From: Gemmatimonadota bacterium
GTDB lineage: Bacteria > Gemmatimonadota > Gemmatimonadetes > Gemmatimonadales > GWC2-71-9
Length of the DNA: 50,205 bases
Assembly: GCA_029863245.1 (NCBI GenBank)
Contig: JAOTVV010000023.1
Location: 1 to 50,205 of the forward strand
Reading direction: 5' to 3'
Within the stretch, counting starts at the first letter, position 1. Each line of letters opens with the position of its first letter. The notes below the pieces were generated by a model. The model worked only from the letters and a program-made list of their open reading frames with translations. It made no database searches and had not been told where the DNA came from. This document shows, one piece after another, positions 10,268 through 18,525 of this stretch. The position numbers were made by a program, and so were the translations under genes.

Positions 10268-10861
10268 TCACTTGGGTTTCGTTAACAGTTGTAGCGCGCT
10301 ACGAATTAGGTCAACCGTCGGGCCCTGGCCCCCATCGGACACGGCGGCGCGCACGGCTCGCTCGGCCTCGGCGGCGGCGTACCCGAGATTGACGAGCGCT
10401 TGCACGGCGTGCTCGGCTGGGGCGCCGGCCGATTCCTTAGCACCCGGCACCGCGATGTCCCGGAGCCGGTCTTTCAGCTCGAGCACGATCCGTTCGGCGG
10501 TCTTCTTCCCCACGCCGGGTACGGTGCACAGCGCGGCGAGGTCACCATCTTTGATCGACCGCACCACGCGGGTGCCACCCAGTGTCGAGACCAGCGCGAG
10601 CGCGAGCCTGGGTCCGACGCCAGTCGCGCCGAGTAGGCGCTGGAACAGGGTACGCTCGTGATCCTCGTCGAAGCCGAACAGGAGCCAGCCGTCGTCGCGC
10701 ACGACGAGAACGGTCTTGAGTTCCACCCGACTTCCCACGGCGGGCATGGCCTCGAGCACGCCGAGCGGAACGGCGACCTCGTAGGTCACGCCGCCCTCCG
10801 TGACGACATGCACGCGGTCTCCCGTCTTGGAATGCAGCACGCCGCGCACGCCGGCGATCAT
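10268..10861 (-). CDS. ruvA: Holliday junction branch migration protein RuvA
   Basis: A 197-residue RuvA starting at ATG 10861. Domain I (OB fold) begins MIAGVRGVLHSKTGDRVHV; domain II carries two helix-hairpin-helix motifs (LGATGVGPRLALALVSTL and LCTVPGVGKKTAERIVLEL); domain III at the C-terminus (VQALVNLGYAAAEAERAV) contacts RuvB. RuvA tetramers bind the four-way junction. An open frame continues upstream to 11251 inside ruvC, but family similarity begins exactly at this ATG, which overlaps the ruvC stop as ATGA. Confidence 0.96.
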   Translation of the reverse strand: MIAGVRGVLHSKTGDRVHVVTEGGVTYEVAVPLGVLEAMPAVGSRVELKTVLVVRDDGWLLFGFDEDHERTLFQRLLGATGVGPRLALALVSTLGGTRVVRSIKDGDLAALCTVPGVGKKTAERIVLELKDRLRDIAVPGAKESAGAPAEHAVQALVNLGYAAAEAERAVRAAVSDGGQGPTVDLIRSALQLLTKPK

Positions 10862-11346
10862 GGGTTGACACCCTTGGTGAGGAGATACGTGAGAGCCAAC
10901 GCCACGCCGTCCGCAGCGTCGTCCGGGGTCGGCGGCGTTGCGAGCTGCAACAGCCGCTGCACCATGAATCCCACCTGGGCCTTCGCGGCCGCTCCGGATC
11001 CCACGATGGTCTTCTTGACCGTCGCTGGGGAAAATTCCGCCACGTCGAGACCGCCGCGGGCCGCAGCCAGGAGGATGACGCCCCGGGCGTGTCCCAGTGT
11101 GAGGGTCGTTCTTACGTTCTTCGCGTAGAACACGCTCTCCAGCGAAAGGACGTCGGGTTGGTGAGTAGTGATCAGGTTGGTGATTCCTTCGTAGAGGGTG
11201 TCGAGTCGTGTCCACAATGGTGCGCGGGCCGCGGTCCGAATCACTCCGCATTCGATGAGCTGTCCGAGCCGGCCCTCTGCCGGCTCGACGACACCGTATC
11301 CCGTGACCGTCGTACCGGGATCGATGCCGAGGACCCGAATCGTCAC
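10858..11346 (-). CDS. ruvC: Holliday junction endonuclease RuvC
   Basis: A 162-residue resolvase of the RNase H fold that nicks four-way junctions. Catalytic acidic residues are visible in VLGIDPGTTVTGYGVV (first Asp), LSLESVFYAKN (Glu) and TPDDAADGVALALTYL (C-terminal Asp pair). GHARGVILLAAARGGLDVAEF and SPATVKKTIVGSGAAAKAQV are characteristic. It overlaps yebC upstream and ruvA downstream by 4 bases each, so yebC-ruvC-ruvA-ruvB form one coupled unit, as in many bacteria. Confidence 0.96.
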   Translation of the reverse strand: MTIRVLGIDPGTTVTGYGVVEPAEGRLGQLIECGVIRTAARAPLWTRLDTLYEGITNLITTHQPDVLSLESVFYAKNVRTTLTLGHARGVILLAAARGGLDVAEFSPATVKKTIVGSGAAAKAQVGFMVQRLLQLATPPTPDDAADGVALALTYLLTKGVNP

Positions 11347-12092
11347 CCGTCTACCGCCGCGAGGGTCTCCGCGTCGATATCGAAATTGCTGAACACTTTG
11401 GACACGTCCTCATGCTCTTCCAGCGCGTCCAGCAGCCGCAGCATCTGCTCCGCCTCCTTGCCATCGATGCGCACCGTGGAGGTCGGCATCATGCCGATCT
11501 CGGCCTCGTTCGGCTCGATACCCCGATCGGCGAGGGCGTCCCGCACGGCGTGGAGCGTGGTCGGCTGCGTAGTGATGATGTGCTGGTCGTCCTCCGTGGC
11601 CAGATCGTCGGCTCCGGCCTCCAGCGCAGCTTCCATCGTGACGTCTTCCGGGTAGCGGGCCGCATCCACGTAGATCAAGCCGCGTTTGTCGAACAGCCAG
11701 GCGACCGAGTTGGGCTCCCCGAGGCTCCCGCCGTTCCGCGAGAACATGTGTCGGATGGCTGCCACGGTGCGGTTGAGGTTGTCACTCGTGACCTGGACGA
11801 AGATCGCCACCCCGCCGGGGCCGTACCCCTCGTAGCTGGCCTCCTCGTAGGTTACGCCCTCGAGTTCGCCCGTCCCTTTCTTGATGGCTCGTTCGATGTT
11901 GTCGGCCGGCATGTTCTCGGCCTTGGCGTTCGCGATCGCCGTACGGAGCCGTGCGTTGCCGGCAGGATCCCCGCCGCCCTGGCGTGCAGCAACGGTGATT
12001 TCCTTGATGACCTTGGTGAATTTCGCGCCGCGCTTGGCATCGGCCGCGGCTTTCTTGTGCTTGATTTGCTTCCACTTGCTATGGCCGGCCAT
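11343..12092 (-). CDS. yebC: YebC/PmpR family protein (TACO1 family)
   Basis: A 249-residue YebC protein beginning MAGHSKWKQIKHKKAAADAK at ATG 12092, with a good Shine-Dalgarno GGAGGAG 6 bases upstream. Further hallmarks are IAVA/ITVAARQGGGDPAGN, NMPADNIERAIKKGTG, YEGYGPGGVAIFVQ, RNGGSLGEPNSVAWLF and the C-terminal LLDALEEHEDVSKVFSNFD. The family has been described both as transcriptional regulators and, more recently, as translation factors that relieve ribosome stalling at proline stretches. Its position directly before ruvC is widely conserved. It is the first gene of the long leftward operon. Confidence 0.95.
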   Translation of the reverse strand: MAGHSKWKQIKHKKAAADAKRGAKFTKVIKEITVAARQGGGDPAGNARLRTAIANAKAENMPADNIERAIKKGTGELEGVTYEEASYEGYGPGGVAIFVQVTSDNLNRTVAAIRHMFSRNGGSLGEPNSVAWLFDKRGLIYVDAARYPEDVTMEAALEAGADDLATEDDQHIITTQPTTLHAVRDALADRGIEPNEAEIGMMPTSTVRIDGKEAEQMLRLLDALEEHEDVSKVFSNFDIDAETLAAVDG

Positions 12093-12211
12093 GCCACTCC
12101 TCCAACGATGCTCGCCGAGCCGGGGCTCGGGTCGGGATTCCCGTCTCACCTCTCACCGCCCAGGGAGCGCCCGCATGAGCCGAAGGTCGTGAATGGGGGC
12201 GATGATGCCGA

Positions 12212-12217
12212 AATATA
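12212..12217 (-). promoter_or_regulatory. Possible -10 element for the yebC-ruvCAB operon
   Basis: On the minus strand an isolated AT-rich hexamer, TATATT, stands out in the GC-rich divergent gap, about 120 bases before the yebC start. The sequence 17 bases upstream (GCGCCT) is a poor -35 match, so this is only a candidate. The resulting leader would be long for this window. Confidence 0.3.
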
Positions 12218-12246
12218 TGCGTCCGGCGGCTGAGAGGCGCCGCGCC

Positions 12247-12275
12247 TTGCCGGTCGGCCCGGGTGTCGCTACGCT
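12247..12275 (+). promoter_or_regulatory. Sigma70-like promoter for the lipoprotein gene at 12282
   Basis: TTGCCG (12247-12252), a 17-base spacer, then TACGCT (12270-12275). Only 6 bases separate the -10 from the GTG start at 12282, so the expected +1 falls on or next to the start codon and there is no room for a Shine-Dalgarno site. This predicts a leaderless transcript. Confidence 0.45.
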
Positions 12276-12281
12276 TCCCGC

Positions 12282-12692
12282 GTGACGAGCAACCGTAGCG
12301 CCCCGTTCCTCATGCTGGCGGTAGCGCTGGGCATGGGAGCCTGTGGCGAGCCCGAACGCGAACCCGACCGCCCGGTCGGGGATGTCATGCAGGGCGCGCC
12401 TCTCTTCCTCCCGGCCCGCCTGGTCTCCACGTCGGGCAGTGCGGAGTCCGTGGAGTTCCTGTATGCCAGCCCCATCAGGGCCGACTCGGTGGCCGCATGG
12501 TATCGGAACGCGTTCGACGACCGTGGTTGGGACGTCGTTGGCGACGTTACTATGGCGGACGGATCGATCTCGCTCCACGTTGCCCGGCAGGGACCACCGC
12601 TATGGGTGATCATCCGGGCCGCACAAGCCGGTCAGGGCTCGGAGTTCAGCCTCATCGGTGCCGTGCGGGACACGGCCCGCGTACAACCGTAG
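12282..12692 (+). CDS. Small predicted lipoprotein of unknown function
   Basis: A 136-residue protein with a lipoprotein signal: basic/polar start, hydrophobic core FLMLAVALGMGA and Cys at residue 21. The next residues, GEPEREPDRP, are charged and flexible. The mature domain (about 40-130) alternates strands and helices (SAESVEFLYASPIRADSVAAWYRNAF, i.e. a helix after a strand, then GWDVVGDV and SISLHVARQG), resembling small alpha/beta lipoprotein domains that contain a W-Y-R helix, but I cannot name a family. It probably sits in a membrane facing the periplasm. It starts at GTG 12282 and is followed 17 bases later by the EamA gene, so the two may be co-transcribed. Confidence 0.72.
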   Translation: MTSNRSAPFLMLAVALGMGACGEPEREPDRPVGDVMQGAPLFLPARLVSTSGSAESVEFLYASPIRADSVAAWYRNAFDDRGWDVVGDVTMADGSISLHVARQGPPLWVIIRAAQAGQGSEFSLIGAVRDTARVQP

Positions 12693-12709
12693 CACCCCCC
12701 GCCCAAGGG

Positions 12710-13630
12710 ATGCAGGCGCTCTCCGGCCGAATTCTCGCTGCCTACGTCACCATCAGCCTGATTTGGGGATCGACCTATCTGGCCATCCGGATCGGCGTGC
12801 AACATCTCCCGCCGGCGCTGTTCGGGGGTATTCGGTTCGTCGTTGCCGGGGCGATCCTTCTCGCGATCGCGCGGCTCCTCAGACGCCGCCTCCCGACCCG
12901 CGCACGTGACTGGCGCACGGCGGCGGTCGTCGGCATCCTGCTGCTCGCGATTGGCAACGGGCTGGTGATCTGGGCGGAGCAAACGGTGGAGTCGGGCTTC
13001 GCCGCCATTCTCATCGTGACTGGCGCCCTGTGGATGGCGTTGTTCGATGCGGTCATCCCGGGGAGTGATACGCGACCGACGGCCAAGCAGGTGACCGGCC
13101 TCCTGGCTGGCTTCGGCGGTACGGTACTCCTCGTCGGTGACTCGCTCGGGACTTTGGGCGTGGCGGCACTCTGGGGCGCGGTCGCGCTGGTCGTCGCGTC
13201 GGCGTCATGGGCCCTGGGGTCTATCTACTCCAAGCGGCACCCGGTCGACACGCCTCCCTACGTGCATGCAGCACTGCAGATGCTGGCCGGCGGCACGGTG
13301 CTGGCCCTGATCGGTCTCTTGCGGGGCGAGGCGGCGTCCCTCACCCTGTCGGCAGCCGGCGTCGGCGCGGTGCTCTATCTGATCGTGTTCGGTTCGATCG
13401 TCGCCTTCACGAGCTACGTGTACCTGTTGCGCCATGCGTCGCCGACGTTCGTCGGGACATCCGTGTACGTCAATACGGTCGTTGCCGTCCTTCTTGGCTG
13501 GGTCGTGCTCGATGAGCACGTCTCGCTGCGGACCTTTGGGGCCATGGCCATCATTCTCGGGTCGGTCGTGTGGGTGCGGCGGGAAACGGAACGCCCGAGC
13601 CCGATCGCGGCGGTGGTGGAACGGGTGTAG
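12710..13630 (+). CDS. EamA-family (DMT superfamily) metabolite exporter
   Basis: A 306-residue inner-membrane protein with ten predicted hydrophobic helices arranged as two EamA repeats. The first begins AAYVTISLIWGSTYLAIRIG and continues LPPALFGGIRFVVAGAILL; the second begins AALWGAVALVVASASWALGS and ends VAVLLGWVVLDEHVS and FGAMAIILGSVVW, both typical of RhaT/YdcZ-type drug/metabolite transporters. Substrate unknown. The chosen ATG 12710 follows a purine-rich stretch (AAGGG); the frame is open further upstream but that part overlaps the lipoprotein gene and shows no membrane character. It converges on the DnaB-like gene with a 21-base gap and no clear terminator. Confidence 0.9.
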   Translation: MQALSGRILAAYVTISLIWGSTYLAIRIGVQHLPPALFGGIRFVVAGAILLAIARLLRRRLPTRARDWRTAAVVGILLLAIGNGLVIWAEQTVESGFAAILIVTGALWMALFDAVIPGSDTRPTAKQVTGLLAGFGGTVLLVGDSLGTLGVAALWGAVALVVASASWALGSIYSKRHPVDTPPYVHAALQMLAGGTVLALIGLLRGEAASLTLSAAGVGAVLYLIVFGSIVAFTSYVYLLRHASPTFVGTSVYVNTVVAVLLGWVVLDEHVSLRTFGAMAIILGSVVWVRRETERPSPIAAVVERV

Positions 13631-13651
13631 CGCCTGCGGCGGCTTAGGGGT

Positions 13652-14515
13652 TCAGGGCTCCGGATCGAGCATATCTTCGAATCGCAGCCACTGCTGGTAG
13701 AAGTACAGATCGATGAAACCCGAGGGACCGTTCCGGTTCTTTGCGATCCGGAGCTCGGTTGCTCCCTCCACACCACCGCCCGGCCTGTACATCTCTTCCC
13801 GATAGAGGGCCAACACGATGTCGGCGTGTTGCTTCACCGATCCCAACGCCCCGAAGTCATCGAGCGTTGGTCGGGGGTCGGGCCGACTGTGGACGTGCTG
13901 TGGGAGCTGCGCGACCACGAGACAGGCGATGTGCCGCTCGAGCGCCAGGGTCTTGAGGGCTCGAACCGTCACGGCGAGATCCTCGTCCTGCGTCGCGCGG
14001 AAGGTGTGAGGCGGCAACAGCTGCAGGTAGTCGATCACGAGCAAGGCCGGTTCTTCGTCCCAGGCCGGGGCGAGCGCCTCCTCGAACGTCTGCCCAACGA
14101 TGGGGTGAATGCGGAGGCTCAGATCCCGGTACTTGAGGGCGGCGGCCCCCACGGCGGCGCGCTTGGGCTCCGAAAGTCTGGCGCTGCGCATCTCGTCAAC
14201 AGTGACCCGCGCCTCGAGGGCCACCGCCCGCTCCATCAGCCGGTCCTCGTCCATCTCGCCGGAGAAGAAGCTCACCCGATATCCGGCTGCTGCCGATCGC
14301 AGGGCCATGGCAAGTGCCAGGGACGACTTCCCCGATCCGACGTCGCCCCCAAGCCCGATCAGGTCGCGGCGCCGCACTCCACCGCCCAGAATCTGGTCCA
14401 GCGACGCAAATCCGGTCGGAACCGTGTCGGGCGGAATGGTTCCCGGCACGAGGGCATCCACCTGGTTGACCAGGGTGGTCAAGGAATCGCGGTGGAGGCG
14501 GGGTGGCTCGCTCAT
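13652..14515 (-). CDS. Stand-alone DnaB-helicase-C-like RecA-fold ATPase
   Basis: A 287-residue protein corresponding to the C-terminal motor half of replicative helicase DnaB without its N-terminal primase-binding domain. Evidence: TGFASLDQILGGGVRR, Walker A GLGGDVGSGKSSLA (Lys 63), SFFSGEMDEDRLMERAVALE, Walker B LLVIDYLQLLPP, FGALGSVKQHADIVLALYR and IAKNRNGPSGFIDLYF, all of which align with DnaB. Full DnaB is usually over 440 residues, so this is not the replicative helicase itself; RadA/KaiC-like roles are possible. It overlaps the upstream 135-residue gene by 4 bases and should act with it. Confidence 0.82.
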   Translation of the reverse strand: MSEPPRLHRDSLTTLVNQVDALVPGTIPPDTVPTGFASLDQILGGGVRRRDLIGLGGDVGSGKSSLALAMALRSAAAGYRVSFFSGEMDEDRLMERAVALEARVTVDEMRSARLSEPKRAAVGAAALKYRDLSLRIHPIVGQTFEEALAPAWDEEPALLVIDYLQLLPPHTFRATQDEDLAVTVRALKTLALERHIACLVVAQLPQHVHSRPDPRPTLDDFGALGSVKQHADIVLALYREEMYRPGGGVEGATELRIAKNRNGPSGFIDLYFYQQWLRFEDMLDPEP

Positions 14516-14919
14516 GTCTTCCCTTCGGCCTGGCTCCGTTCGCGGGTGGACCTGCGCGCCGCCCGTGCGCCGGCACCAAGTGCATCGGCCGCCGCTGGGC
14601 CGACCCCTTCCCGGGCCGGCGCCGCGAGCTGCTGAAGCGCTCCGGTGATCCGAGCCGGCTGACCGGCACGAAGCTCACGGAGGCACGCCGGCAGCGCCCT
14701 GCGCAGCGGTGCCGGCAGCGACAGGCTGCTCAGCCGGTGCTCGAGACCGCCAAGGCGAGCGCTGCACGCCCGCTCACTGAGCGCGGCGGGTGGGAGTGCA
14801 CCGTCGCAGTGCCGCACGACCAACCATAGGGCGAACAGGGCGTTGCGCTTCGGCCCTCGGGCCGCCTCCGCCAACTCGGCGAGCAGCCGATCTTCAGTAG
14901 CGCGAAGGTGGTCGGGCAT
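14512..14919 (-). CDS. Helical hypothetical protein, partner of the DnaB-like ATPase
   Basis: A 135-residue protein, Ala/Leu/Arg-rich and almost entirely helix-forming (EDRLLAELAEAARGPKRNAL, then LRRALPACLRELRAG). The last 25 residues are strongly basic and probably unstructured. No motif is recognisable. It begins at ATG 14919 with GGAG upstream and its stop overlaps the start of the ATPase gene as ATGA, so expression is coupled. A helical domain of this size upstream of a DnaB motor makes a detached N-terminal or loader-like domain possible, but this is speculation from position and size only. Confidence 0.65.
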   Translation of the reverse strand: MPDHLRATEDRLLAELAEAARGPKRNALFALWLVVRHCDGALPPAALSERACSARLGGLEHRLSSLSLPAPLRRALPACLRELRAGQPARITGALQQLAAPAREGVGPAAADALGAGARAARRSTRERSQAEGKT

Positions 14920-15009
14920 AGCGCTCCGAGCGGGCAGCCATCATCGGTTCATGGAAGGTTCGGTTGCGTTCGGAATGTAGGCTGGCTCGAGGATGACGGC
15001 CAGCGTGCG

Positions 15010-15038
15010 TTGTTGCGATCACCGGGCGGGTCTAACTT
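15010..15038 (+). promoter_or_regulatory. Candidate sigma70-like promoter for the PorX-like operon
   Basis: TTGTTG (15010-15015), 17-base spacer, TAACTT (15033-15038) in the gap 14920-15126. Expected start of transcription near 15045, leaving a leader of about 80 bases before ATG 15127, with an AGGAAG ribosome site about 12 bases before the ATG. The match is moderate. Confidence 0.35.
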
Positions 15039-15126
15039 GGGGTACGGTCCGGTGCCTCTCGTCGAGGGCGCGCGGATCCCGCGGTTCGACTCGACGGAAC
15101 CGTCAGCCAGGAAGCAGTGACCTCAC

Positions 15127-16695
15127 ATGCCCCGTCCAAAGACGATTCTCTGGGTCGACGACGAGTTTGAATCCCTCGGTGCGCACGTCCTGTTCCTGAA
15201 GGAGCATGGGTACGAGGTGGAGCAGGCTGCGCACGGCGACGACGCGATCGCGCTGCTGCAGCGGCGAGCCTACGGCCTCATCCTGTTGGACGAGCAACTG
15301 CCCGGGAGACGGGGGCTGGATCTGGTGACCGAGGTTCGCGCGATCGACCCCGCGGTCCCGGTCGTTATGGTCACGAAGAGCGAGGAATCCACCACGATGC
15401 ACGAGGCCATTGGCATCGAGCTCGACGACTACCTGGTAAAGCCGGTAAACCCGCGCCAGGTGCTGACGGTGGTGACGCGGCTGCTCGAGGGGGATCGCAT
15501 TCGTCAGCAGCGGTTGGCTCGCGACTTCGTGACGCGGTTTCGAGAGCTCGAACAGCGACGCGGAAGCCGACCGGGGTGGCGGGAATGGATGGAGCTCGTC
15601 GTCGAGGTGTTCCAGTGGGAGGCGCGGCTGGGGCAGAGTGAAGAGAGTGGTCTACAGGAGGCACTGCGGGGCTTCCAAGTCAGTCTGCACGATGACTTTG
15701 CGGCATTCATCCGCGAGCAGTATCCGGGGTGGCTGGCGCATCCCGACCAGGATCGCCCCCCGCTGTCGGTGGACGTGTGCGGGGAGTTTCTCATGCCGCT
15801 GCTGGAGGCCCATGGACGGGTGATGTTCGTGGTCGTGGACTGCCTCCGGCTGGACCAGTGGGAACTGCTCAAGTCGCACGTGACGCCCTTGTTCGATCTC
15901 GAGGAATCGTACTACTACAGCATTTTCCCGACGGCCACGCCGTTCTCGCGCAATGCCATCTTCAGCGGCCTGTTTCCGATGGAGATCAAGGCCCGTCACC
16001 CGGACTGGTGGGGGGAACGGGACGACGAGAGCCTGAACGCCCACGAGGATGCCCTGCTGGCAGAGCAACTCCGAGATTTGGCCGGTCGGGCGGTCCCCGT
16101 CCGGTACGAGAAGGTGGCCACCGCCCAGGAGGGCGAGCAGGTGCTGAGGCGAATCCCGGGCTACCTGTCCCAGGACGGTGTCACCGCGCTCGTGTTCAAT
16201 TTCGTCGACCAACTCACCCACGGCCGCGCCGAGAATGCGATTCTCTATGAAGTGGCCAGGGACTCGGCTGCGTTGCGCAGCGTGACCCGCACGTGGTTCG
16301 AGGATTCGGCGTTGTTCCGCGCGCTTCGGGAGGCGGAGCGCCGCAGTGTGCCTGTCCTGCTCACCACCGATCACGGGTCGATCCACTGCCATACCCCGGC
16401 CACGGTATTCGCCAAGCGGGACGCGACCGCCAATCTCCGGTATAAGTTCGGGGAGGACCTGAGGGCCGAGAAGGCGTCGACGGCGATCCTGGTCGACGAT
16501 CTCGCCGCCTGGGGCCTCCCGAAGGGCCGTTTGGGCGTGCGGATGCTGCTCGCGACCGGCGATCACTTCTTCGTGTACCCGACGAAGCTCCGGGAGTATC
16601 AGGCGCGATACCGCGGGTCGTTTCTGCACGGCGGGGTGACGCCGGAGGAGGTCATTCTGCCGGTAGCATTGCTCACGCCAAGGAAGGCCTCGTGA
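15127..16695 (+). CDS. PorX-like response regulator with PglZ (alkaline-phosphatase-fold) effector domain
   Basis: A 522-residue protein. Residues 1-125 are a receiver domain starting ILWVDDEFESLGAHVLFLKE, with phospho-acceptor Asp near 55 (LILLDEQLPG), VVMVTKSEES and DYLVKPVNP. A helical linker follows, then a PglZ domain from about residue 220: VVDCLRLDQWELLK, YYYSIFPTATPFSRNAIF (candidate catalytic Thr/Ser), FVDQLTHGR and LLTTDHGSIHC, the acidic and His residues expected to bind zinc. The layout and the receiver sequence match PorX, the regulator of type IX secretion in Bacteroidota, whose PglZ domain is a nucleotide phosphodiesterase. No sensor kinase is adjacent. It overlaps the ABC exporter as GTGA. 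Confidence 0.9.
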   Translation: MPRPKTILWVDDEFESLGAHVLFLKEHGYEVEQAAHGDDAIALLQRRAYGLILLDEQLPGRRGLDLVTEVRAIDPAVPVVMVTKSEESTTMHEAIGIELDDYLVKPVNPRQVLTVVTRLLEGDRIRQQRLARDFVTRFRELEQRRGSRPGWREWMELVVEVFQWEARLGQSEESGLQEALRGFQVSLHDDFAAFIREQYPGWLAHPDQDRPPLSVDVCGEFLMPLLEAHGRVMFVVVDCLRLDQWELLKSHVTPLFDLEESYYYSIFPTATPFSRNAIFSGLFPMEIKARHPDWWGERDDESLNAHEDALLAEQLRDLAGRAVPVRYEKVATAQEGEQVLRRIPGYLSQDGVTALVFNFVDQLTHGRAENAILYEVARDSAALRSVTRTWFEDSALFRALREAERRSVPVLLTTDHGSIHCHTPATVFAKRDATANLRYKFGEDLRAEKASTAILVDDLAAWGLPKGRLGVRMLLATGDHFFVYPTKLREYQARYRGSFLHGGVTPEEVILPVALLTPRKAS

Positions 16696-18521
16696 CGGCG
16701 AGCCGCTTCGGGCGGCTCGTTGGGTATGCCCGGCCCTTCCGGCTTGCCTTTCTCGCGGCGTTCGCCGCCGCCGTCGTGGCATCGGTGCTCGACGGCTTCA
16801 TTCTCACGCTGCTCATCCCTTTGTTTCGGCTCCTCTTTGGCGCTACCGCCGCTGTGGCCGAGTCGCCCACCGTGGTGGAGCGGGTGCTTGATTGGACCGT
16901 GGGCGGTCTCATCCCCAGCGATTCCCGGGGCGCGCTCCGGGCGGTGGTGCTGGTCATTCTCGCCACGGTCGTGCTCAAGAACGTCGCGGCGTACGTGGCG
17001 GGATTCCTGAGCCACTACCTGCAGGAATCGGTTGCGCGCGACGTCCGCACCGACCTGTATCGGCACCTCCAGCGGCTCGGGCTCGGTTTCTTCCAGCGTA
17101 CCAAGGGTGGTCAGTTGCTGAGTCGGATGGTTGCCGACGCCGATCAGGCCAAGTGGGTGGTCAGTGAGGCGCTGGTGGCCGTGCTGCAGAACGTGATACT
17201 GATCGGCGTCTACCTCGCGATTCTGTTTGCGCTGTCCTGGCGTCTCGCGCTCGTCACGCTCGTGGTCGCACCGACGGTGGCGCTCGTGCTTCGACCGATC
17301 CTCAGGCGGATCCGGTCGCGGGTCGCGGCCGCGTTGGAGGACAGGGGTGAGCTGACGGCGATCATGAGTGAAACGCTCGAGGGAGCGCGGGTCGTCAAGG
17401 CGTACGGGGCCGAGGAGTACGAGCGGCGACGCTTTGCCGAGGTAGTGCAACGCTATCGCCGCGGGGTTCTGCAGGTCCAGCGGGCGGCGGTGCTTGCCGG
17501 TCCCGTGAGCGAGACGCTCGGGGCGACCGTCGTGGTGTTGCTCCTGATGATCGGCGCGATGGCCGGAGGAGGCACGGCTCTGCGCCCGGAGATCTTTGTC
17601 GCGTTCTTGACGCTGTCGCTCCGCCTGCTCCCGCCGGTCAAACGGCTGTCGCAGTTTCCCGCCTACGCCGAGCAGGCGCTTGGGGCGGCGCAACGCATCT
17701 TCGAGGTCCTCGACGAGCCGAGCGACGACGTCGATACCGAGGCGACAGTGCCATTCCCGGGACTTCAGGAGACGATTGCGCTGCGGGACGTCTGGGTAGT
17801 GTACGAGGGGGACGACTGGGTGCTTCGCGGGGTGGATCTCGAGCTGCGCCGTGGGGAGATCCTCGCCCTGGTGGGCGCGTCCGGGGCCGGGAAGTCTACG
17901 CTTGCCGACCTTCTCCCACGATTCATCGAGCCCACGCGTGGCGGGGTGCTCGTGGATGGGGTCCCGCTCACGCGATACTCACGCCGCTCGCTGCGTCGGA
18001 GCCTCGGCATCGTGAGTCAGCATACGGTGATCTTCAACGATACCGTGCGCAACAACATCGCGTATGGCGATCAGGCGGGCGCGACCGATGCGGACGTGGA
18101 AGTCGCGGCACGAGCGGCCAACGCCCATGTGTTCGTGGAGCGGCTACCACACGGATACGATACGGTCCTGGGCGAACGGGGGATGCGGTTGTCTGGCGGC
18201 GAGCGACAGCGGATCGCCATCGCGCGGGCGCTGCTGCGCGATCCCCCGATACTCATTCTCGACGAGGCGACCTCTCACCTCGATCCGGATTCGGAGCGGC
18301 TCGTGCAGGATGCGATCGACCGGTTGCTTCGGGATCGCACCGTATTGCTCATCGCGCACCGGTCCTCCACGTTGATGCGCGCCGATCGGATCGCCGTGCT
18401 GGAGGGTGGGCGGATCGTGCAATGCGGTCGCCACGACGATCTGCTCTCGGCCGGTGGTCCCTACCGGCGCCTGCAGACGGTGGCAGGTCCAGCGACGCCT
18501 CGATCGATCGTGGAGGCGTGA
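16692..18521 (+). CDS. MsbA-like ABC transporter, fused membrane and ATPase domains
   Basis: A 609-residue half-transporter. Residues about 1-320 contain six transmembrane helices of the type I exporter fold (for example FLAAFAAAVVASVLDGFILT); residues about 350-600 are the ATPase domain with Walker A VGASGAGKSTLADLLPRF (Lys 401), Q-loop VSQHTVIFND, signature LSGGERQRIAIARALL, Walker B ILILDEATSHLD and switch His in LLIAHRSST. Closest in layout to MsbA and other lipid or lipopeptide exporters; the substrate cannot be told from sequence. It starts at GTG 16692 overlapping the PorX-like stop, hence coupled expression, and the aminotransferase starts 4 bases after it. Confidence 0.92.
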   Translation: MTASRFGRLVGYARPFRLAFLAAFAAAVVASVLDGFILTLLIPLFRLLFGATAAVAESPTVVERVLDWTVGGLIPSDSRGALRAVVLVILATVVLKNVAAYVAGFLSHYLQESVARDVRTDLYRHLQRLGLGFFQRTKGGQLLSRMVADADQAKWVVSEALVAVLQNVILIGVYLAILFALSWRLALVTLVVAPTVALVLRPILRRIRSRVAAALEDRGELTAIMSETLEGARVVKAYGAEEYERRRFAEVVQRYRRGVLQVQRAAVLAGPVSETLGATVVVLLLMIGAMAGGGTALRPEIFVAFLTLSLRLLPPVKRLSQFPAYAEQALGAAQRIFEVLDEPSDDVDTEATVPFPGLQETIALRDVWVVYEGDDWVLRGVDLELRRGEILALVGASGAGKSTLADLLPRFIEPTRGGVLVDGVPLTRYSRRSLRRSLGIVSQHTVIFNDTVRNNIAYGDQAGATDADVEVAARAANAHVFVERLPHGYDTVLGERGMRLSGGERQRIAIARALLRDPPILILDEATSHLDPDSERLVQDAIDRLLRDRTVLLIAHRSSTLMRADRIAVLEGGRIVQCGRHDDLLSAGGPYRRLQTVAGPATPRSIVEA

Positions 18522-18525
18522 GCCG

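Noticed and set aside
10862..11251. N-terminal extension of ruvA into ruvC
   Set aside because: RuvA similarity begins at ATG 10861; the extra residues are a shadow of ruvC.
15652..16782. Minus-strand open frame opposite the PorX-like gene
   Set aside because: Overlaps a well-supported gene along its whole length and reads as an Arg/Gly/His-rich shadow without domain signatures.
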